Positions 30,082 through 34,415 of a DNA stretch of 34,415 nucleotides are shown here, one piece after another. The DNA is from Candidatus Tantalella remota (lineage in GTDB: Bacteria; Omnitrophota; Gorgyraeia; Tantalellales; Tantalellaceae), in assembly GCA_030765685.1 (NCBI GenBank), contig JAVCCB010000076.1:1-34415 (forward strand), given 5' to 3'. A model generated the notes under the pieces. It ran no database searches. It had not been told where the DNA came from and saw nothing but the letters and a program-made list of their open reading frames with translations. Each line of letters begins with the position of its first letter. Position 1 is the first letter of the stretch. The position numbers and the translations under genes were made by a program.

Positions 30082-32058
30082 ATGATAATAATACCGATAT
30101 TAGGCCTGGTCGGCATGGTGTTCGCTTTGATCACCTTCCTGGCCATCCTGAAAAAGCCCGAGGGCATGGACAAAATGCGTGACATCTCATATGAAGTCCA
30201 CAAGGGAGCTATGACCTTCCTGCGCAACGAATACACGATAATCCTTATATTCGTCGTTGTTATGTTCGGAATAATCGCAAAATTTCTGTCACTTCCAACA
30301 GGTATAGCATACGCGTCGGGTGCCTTCTGTTCTATGCTGGCAGGATTCATCGGTATGAAAGCGGCAACCCGTTCAAGTGCGAGGACCTGCGAAGCCGCCA
30401 GAGCGCACGGAGCTGCGGACGCTCTTTGTGTGGCTTTTAAAGGCGGTTCGGTTATGGGCATCACCGTAGCCTCCCTTGGTGTGCTGGGAATAGGCATCTG
30501 GTTCATGATAACCAAAGATACCGCCATAATAACAGGTTTCGCTCTCGGCGCCAGTTCGATAGCTCTTTTCGCGCGCGTTGGAGGCGGTATATTCACAAAA
30601 GCGGCCGATATGGGCTCTGACCTCGTAGGTAAGATAGAAGCGGGTATCCCTGAAGATGACCCCCGCAACCCGGGTGTGATCGCTGATAACGTCGGAGATA
30701 ATGTCGGGGACACCGCGGGAATGGGCGCGGACCTTTTCGAATCATATGTGGGTTCCGTAATAGCAACAATGGCAATAGGCTCTTTGCTGGCTAACCCGCT
30801 GGCAGCGATGTCCTTCCCCATCATACTCATAACCATAGGGCTGGTAGCTTCGATGGTCGGCGTACTGTCGATAGATCTTCTGAAAAACCTTAACGCCCCG
30901 ACAGCTCTCAGGAATTCCACACTGATCTCGTCGGTGCTTTTCCTTGCCGGAGCTTTTGTGACTTCGAAAATGATGTTCGGCGGAATCAACCAGTTCTGGG
31001 CTATACTCGCCGGTCTTGGTGGAGGTCTTCTCATAGGTTTTGAAAGCGAATATTACACATCAGGCAAACCTATCAAAGAGATAGCCGAAAGCTGCAAATC
31101 CGGTCCGGCAACGACTATCGTATCCGGACTCGCTATAGGTTTTGAAAGCACTATACTTCCGGTACTGACCCTTTGCGTGGCTATACTCGCCTCTTATCAT
31201 TTCGCGGGTCTCTACGGCATAGGCCTGGCCGCTGTCGGAATGCTCTGCACAATAGGTATAGTCATGTCAACAGATTCATACGGCCCCATCGCGGATAACG
31301 CCGGTGGAATAGCGGAAATGGCTGGACTAGACAAAGAGGTACGCCAGATAACCGATAAGCTTGATTCTCTCGGAAATACGACTGCCGCGATAGGAAAAGG
31401 ATTCGCTATCGGAAGTGCCGCTCTTACCGCACTTGCACTTTTCGCGGCATTTCAAAAAGTAACGGGTATCCAGGCCATAGACCTCATAAAACCAAGGCCT
31501 GTTGTAGGCCTTTTTATAGGTGCGCTTGTCCCCTTCTCGATCGCCGCTATGACGCTTAAAGCGGTGGGACGATCCGCTGATAAACTGGTACAGGAGATCA
31601 GGCGCCAGTTCCGTGAGATCAAAGGCCTTCTTGCCGGAGAAGCTAAACCGGACACACAGACCTGTATAGACATCGCCACAAAAAGCGCTCTGAGAGAGAT
31701 GGTGCTCCCCGGGATCGTAGCCATAGTCTCTCCCGCGCTTGTAGGCACAATACTCGGCGTTGAAGCTCTCGGCGGATTCCTCGCCGGAGCCACTGTCACC
31801 GGTGTTCTTCTTGGGATCATGATGGCAAACGGCGGCGGCGCGTGGGATAACGCGAAAAAATGGATCGAGGAAGGCAATCTTGGTGGAAAAGGCACAGACA
31901 TACATCAGGCCGCCGTGGTCGGCGATACAGTCGGCGACCCTTTCAAGGATACGACAGGTCCCGCTATGAATATTCTGATAAAACTTATGGGCATGGTATC
32001 CCTGGTTTTCGGCGGGGTGTTCCTCTCGCTCAATGAATGGTTCATAGGATTATTTTAA
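30082..32058 (+). CDS. hppA: Membrane-bound ion-pumping pyrophosphatase, K+-dependent type, probably Na+-pumping
   Basis: 658 residues and about 16 hydrophobic segments. The PPi/Mg site is clear: [23 protein letters not shown] and [18 protein letters not shown], then [17 protein letters not shown] and [30 protein letters not shown] has Ala where K+-independent enzymes have Lys (GNTTKA), so K+ dependence is predicted. FESYVGS places the Glu as in Na+-pumping enzymes rather than the shifted position of plant-type H+ pumps; this is inference from family knowledge. It conserves the energy of PPi as an ion gradient. AGGAG precedes the ATG and TATAAT occurs at 30048-30053, without a clear -35. The apt gene follows. 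Confidence 0.97.
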   Translation: MIIIPILGLVGMVFALITFLAILKKPEGMDKMRDISYEVHKGAMTFLRNEYTIILIFVVVMFGIIAKFLSLPTGIAYASGAFCSMLAGFIGMKAATRSSARTCEAARAHGAADALCVAFKGGSVMGITVASLGVLGIGIWFMITKDTAIITGFALGASSIALFARVGGGIFTKAADMGSDLVGKIEAGIPEDDPRNPGVIADNVGDNVGDTAGMGADLFESYVGSVIATMAIGSLLANPLAAMSFPIILITIGLVASMVGVLSIDLLKNLNAPTALRNSTLISSVLFLAGAFVTSKMMFGGINQFWAILAGLGGGLLIGFESEYYTSGKPIKEIAESCKSGPATTIVSGLAIGFESTILPVLTLCVAILASYHFAGLYGIGLAAVGMLCTIGIVMSTDSYGPIADNAGGIAEMAGLDKEVRQITDKLDSLGNTTAAIGKGFAIGSAALTALALFAAFQKVTGIQAIDLIKPRPVVGLFIGALVPFSIAAMTLKAVGRSADKLVQEIRRQFREIKGLLAGEAKPDTQTCIDIATKSALREMVLPGIVAIVSPALVGTILGVEALGGFLAGATVTGVLLGIMMANGGGAWDNAKKWIEEGNLGGKGTDIHQAAVVGDTVGDPFKDTTGPAMNILIKLMGMVSLVFGGVFLSLNEWFIGLF

Positions 32059-32082
32059 TTGTTACAAAACAGGAGAGCTAAT

Positions 32083-32604
32083 ATGGATCTGGATAATGTA
32101 ATTCGCAAAGTGCCGGACTTCCCCAAACCGGGAATACTGTTTTATGACGTAACCAGCATTTTCACCGACCCCAAAGCGTTCGAGTATGTCCTGGACAAAA
32201 TGGACGAGGTGTACAAAGACATCCAGATAGACGGCATCATAGCTATAGAGAGCAGGGGATTCCTTTTGGGATCCCCTTTCGCTCTCAAGAGATCTCTTCC
32301 CTTGGTATTGGCAAGAAAAAGCGGCAAGCTTCCGGGGGATACGGTCAAAAAAGCCTATTCACTGGAATACGGTGAAGAGATCCTTGAAATACACACAGCA
32401 GACCTTACTCCCGGTAAAAAATGGCTGATAGTAGACGATCTTATCGCCACAGGCGGTACCCTTGAAGCGGTAGCGCTTATGGTCGAAGGTCAGGGAGCCG
32501 AGGTCGCGGGCATATTTTCTATTATAGGACTCCCCTTCCTTAACTACATGGAAAAGATCGAGCAATACTCCCCCACTACTCTAATAGATTATCAAGGCGA
32601 ATAA
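32083..32604 (+). CDS. apt: Adenine phosphoribosyltransferase
   Basis: 173 residues from ATG 32083 (MDLDNVIRKVPDFPKPGILFYDV), with AGGAG about 8 bases upstream; an in-frame TTG at 32059 directly after hppA lacks a site. Family motifs: IESRGFLLGSPFA, LARKSGKLPG (the flexible-loop region) and the PRPP loop WLIVDDLIATGGTLEA. Length is standard. It turns adenine and PRPP into AMP and PPi. The PPi is a substrate of the pump encoded 24 bp upstream. A strong hairpin follows the stop. Confidence 0.96.
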   Translation: MDLDNVIRKVPDFPKPGILFYDVTSIFTDPKAFEYVLDKMDEVYKDIQIDGIIAIESRGFLLGSPFALKRSLPLVLARKSGKLPGDTVKKAYSLEYGEEILEIHTADLTPGKKWLIVDDLIATGGTLEAVALMVEGQGAEVAGIFSIIGLPFLNYMEKIEQYSPTTLIDYQGE

Positions 32605-32638
32605 ATATAACCTGGCAGAAACTAACCAGGTTATATTT
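32603..32638 (+). terminator. Hairpin at the end of the hppA-apt operon
   Basis: A perfect 13-bp stem (aaatataacctgg with ccaggttatattt) and a 10-base loop start within the apt stop codon. The 3' arm ends in TTATATTT, a weak U-rich tail, so this may terminate transcription or protect the mRNA end. Confidence 0.7.
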
Positions 32639-32648
32639 GCAAGAGTAG

Positions 32649-32757
32649 TGAACTGTAAACTGTAAACGGTAAACAGAACACTCCTCTAATTTAACAGCAA
32701 ATTTAAAAGCTACTAAATGTCTCACTGTTCACAGTTCCCTGTTTACAGTTTACTATT
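32649..32757. repeat. Fold-back spacer of GTAAACTGT words
   Basis: GTGAACTGTAAACTGTAAACGGTAAACAG-type words (32649-32678) are answered by inverted CACTGTTCACAGTTCCCTGTTTACAG-type words (32723-32752). An A/T-rich loop lies between. The same words occur at 4312-4346, 24386, 24932 and 34231. Confidence 0.75.
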
Positions 32758-32819
32758 CAAGGTTATAAATGAGGGGGGGGGTATCGGTTGACGGACGACA
32801 GTCCACTGACACCTCTTAC

Positions 32820-32943
32820 TTAAATCCAAATGTCAAAATCCAAATGACAAATGAAATCCAAATAACTAAATCCAAAAGTAGCGTGCCTTTTAGATTTTGG
32901 ATTTTTTAGATTATTTTGGATTTTGGGCTTTGGATTTTAGATT
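32820..32943 (+). repeat. Fold-back repeat of ATCCAAA words, copy 2
   Basis: Left half AATCCAAA words, right half TTTTGGATT words. The order TGTC, TGAC, TGA between words matches the reverse complement of 5536-5662, and both right halves end with TTTTGGGCTT(T/A)GGATTTT. It lies between apt and the GHL10 gene. Together with 32605-32819 it makes a 365-base stretch without genes. Confidence 0.8.
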
Positions 32944-32969
32944 TACACTCTGTGGTGTTTACTAGAGGG

Positions 32970-34184
32970 TTAGTCTTTCGCGGGGCCGAGGACGTCAATC
33001 ACCGCGTCGCGGATCTGTTTGTCAGCGGCTATGTCGTCATATGAGAATATGACGATTCCCGGGGGATCTATTTTAGCGGAAATCTCCAGTTCTTCGCGAA
33101 ACAGCTCGGGACGGTCTTTCAAGAGATACGCTCCGACGCCTATCTGGACCTTATCTTTCACGTCAGGCATCATAAGCGACAAAGCGTTGATATCAAAAAG
33201 CCGTGGATCATCTGTATAATCCATCGCGACTACATAATTTATGTATCCCTCTTTTATCCAGAGCGTCCAGTCCTGGAAAGTCGTCAGATATGTCATATCG
33301 GCCGACGCTATGATCGTGCAGGAGATCTTCAGTGACGGCGCTAAGCCCCGAGCCTTCTCTGATAATTCGCGTACCGTAGCTGTAACCTGTTCACGCCGCC
33401 AGTTATCCCATTTCTGGAAATTCTCCCGGGAGTTACCCATTTTCTTGACGTCGAGACCGGTTTTTGCCTTAAAGCTACTGACATTCTTCTCGCCGTAACC
33501 GTAGCTGATGCCATGCGAGTTGAACCGCGATCCCGGAACAAAAGGAACAACGCGCGGATACCTTATATAATCCAGATGCAGCCCCGCCAGTCTGGGATAC
33601 TTTTTGATAAGTTCCTCCGTTATCGATCCGAAATAATCCCTTACCCTCTTATCTCCGGGTTCAAGAAATATCTGCTTTTCCCGAATATAATAACCGTCAA
33701 GATCATCAGGGTTTTTATCCGCGAAAGCGGAACGGCCATGCTGATCTACCGTTATAACACCCTTCCCTAGCTTTTTTATGATATCGGCGTTTTTGTTCTG
33801 GGATACACTAAGGACGTTTATCCAAGCGTGCAGCGAGATATCATTCATTGTCGCTTTTCGGATGAGATATTTAACAGGGTCCCTCCCGCATGAAGCGACC
33901 ATCTTTTTATAAGGAGTACTGTCGGCTATATCGGAGTCATAATAAGCTTTACCGGCGCGATAGACCTGTATATATATATCATTTACCCCCGTGCTCTTAC
34001 ACGTCTCTATAAGCCGGTCTATGCTTTCTGTAGAATAGAGCACCTCTTCGGGGGAAAACACCGTTATCCAGACACCTAAACGCGGTGAAGTAGTTTTATC
34101 AGCAGGCTGAGCCTGACATGATAGAGATACGAAAAAGGAAAGAATGAGTATACAGGTAATAAAGAAGCGTTTGCTTTTCTGCAT
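32970..34184 (-). CDS. Exported GHL10/DUF187-type glycoside-hydrolase-like protein
   Basis: 404 residues from ATG 34184. The N-terminus (MQKSKRFFITCILILSFFVSLSCQAQ) is a signal sequence with a Cys at the end, though the lipobox is imperfect (S at -3). The mature protein is a TIM-barrel-like GHL10 domain: RLGVWITVFSPEEV, GVNDIYIQVYRAGKAYY, ISLHAWINVLSV, GLHLDYIRYPR (the conserved acidic barrel motif), YVVAMDYTD and GIVIFSYDD. Family members are thought to cleave glycans or peptidoglycan-linked sugars. A GTG ten codons upstream is ruled out because it overlaps the promoter. Confidence 0.9.
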   Translation of the reverse strand: MQKSKRFFITCILILSFFVSLSCQAQPADKTTSPRLGVWITVFSPEEVLYSTESIDRLIETCKSTGVNDIYIQVYRAGKAYYDSDIADSTPYKKMVASCGRDPVKYLIRKATMNDISLHAWINVLSVSQNKNADIIKKLGKGVITVDQHGRSAFADKNPDDLDGYYIREKQIFLEPGDKRVRDYFGSITEELIKKYPRLAGLHLDYIRYPRVVPFVPGSRFNSHGISYGYGEKNVSSFKAKTGLDVKKMGNSRENFQKWDNWRREQVTATVRELSEKARGLAPSLKISCTIIASADMTYLTTFQDWTLWIKEGYINYVVAMDYTDDPRLFDINALSLMMPDVKDKVQIGVGAYLLKDRPELFREELEISAKIDPPGIVIFSYDDIAADKQIRDAVIDVLGPAKD

Positions 34185-34193
34185 GATAGTATA

Positions 34194-34222
34194 GTTATAG
34201 TATGGAGGGAGCACGATGTCAA
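34194..34222 (-). promoter_or_regulatory. Near-consensus promoter giving an almost leaderless GHL10 mRNA
   Basis: On the minus strand there is a perfect TTGACA (34217-34222), a 17-base spacer and TATAAC (34194-34199). The predicted start is near 34187, three bases before the ATG at 34184. No Shine-Dalgarno lies in between. Confidence 0.75.
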
Positions 34223-34229
34223 GAATTAG

Positions 34230-34415
34230 CGTGAACAGTGAACGAAAGAAGGATATCAGGAAATCGGGAGATCAGGAATTAGATGCTGGATGCTGGATTC
34301 TAGATGCTCGTAGGAACAGGGCATCAGGGGATCTGGGGATTAGGGACTAGGATATCGGGATATCAGGGACGAACTCGGATTACGTTACAGGGTTACGGCT
34401 ATCGAATCGTATAGC
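34230..34415. repeat. Composite iterated-word spacer at the right edge
   Basis: Word families in order: GTGAACAGTGAACG (34231-34244); GGATATCAGGAAATCGGGAGATCAGG (34251-34276); GATGCTGGATGCTGGATTCTAGATGC (34282-34307); GGGCATCAGGGGATCTGGGG... (34319-34370); and ACGTTACAGGGTTACGGCTATCGAATCG (34383-34410). The last family matches 25551-25606 and 24200. No coding signal is seen. Confidence 0.75.

Noticed and set aside
30033..31034. 333-codon minus-strand open frame
   Set aside because: Antisense shadow of the pyrophosphatase gene, with Ala/Pro/Ser-rich sequence.

Overview
The window looks like a chromosomal segment of an uncultivated, Gram-negative-type bacterium. My best guess is Omnitrophota (formerly OP3) or a similar candidate phylum. 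That guess is inference from several traits: a K+-dependent-type membrane pyrophosphatase, an F420-hydrogenase-beta/pyruvyl-transferase protein in a surface-polysaccharide locus, many single-domain signalling proteins, mid-range GC, and spacers filled with short iterated words. No rRNA or ribosomal protein gene is present to fix the taxonomy.

Layout. 1-676 (-): the 5' part of a spermidine-synthase-like gene that runs off the left edge. 677-1735: about 1 kb without a protein gene. It holds that gene's promoter, a fold-back element at 903-1018, and three tandem ~207-226 bp units directly downstream of tRNA-Asn (GUU) at 1736-1810 (-). Each unit ends in a copy of the tRNA 3' end (clear in two, decayed in the third) and carries several hairpins. 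Between units the stems differ while some loops are kept. This is the most unusual structure here and recalls the rtT repeats behind E. coli tyrT. 2019-3096 (+): a three-gene operon of a small membrane protein, a beta-carbonic-anhydrase-like protein and a PIN-domain protein. 3185-4246 (-): class I aminotransferase. 4362-5528 (+): DNA polymerase IV. 5668-9856 (-): DJ-1/PfpI protein, nucleoside phosphorylase, TPR/zinc-ribbon membrane protein, receiver-only regulator, AsmA-like protein and an exported sugar-binding-like protein.

10030-23008 is a surface glycan locus made of two convergent operons. The plus operon has two GT2 enzymes, a GT4, a GT-C membrane glycosyltransferase with an N-terminal HTH-like segment, and a Wzx-type flippase. 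The minus operon has an IspD-family cytidylyltransferase, a zinc-ribbon SAM methyltransferase, a ferredoxin/FrhB-pyruvyltransferase fusion, a KpsS-like capsule glycosyltransferase and another GT2. They meet tail to tail with 11 bp between stop codons. Together they could build, modify (methyl, possibly pyruvyl or redox) and export a glycan, but no priming enzyme, Wzy polymerase or chain-length regulator is visible.

23242-27820 (-): M29-like aminopeptidase, EamA half-transporter, LemA, a TPM-domain (YgcG-like) protein, a nucleotidyltransferase-like protein and a membrane-bound DUF457-like protein. 27985-29954 (+): a sensor kinase with a periplasmic solute-binding-type domain and its receiver-only partner. 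30082-32604 (+): membrane pyrophosphatase and adenine phosphoribosyltransferase, which respectively consume and make PPi. 32970-34184 (-): an exported GHL10-type glycoside-hydrolase-like protein with a near-leaderless promoter.

Many spacers are built from iterated 6-10 base words (ATCCAAA, GTAAACTGT, GGGACATCAGG, GTTAAACGGTTACG, GGTACCCGATA and others), often folded back on themselves. One such element, about 125 bp long, occurs twice in opposite orientation 27 kb apart.
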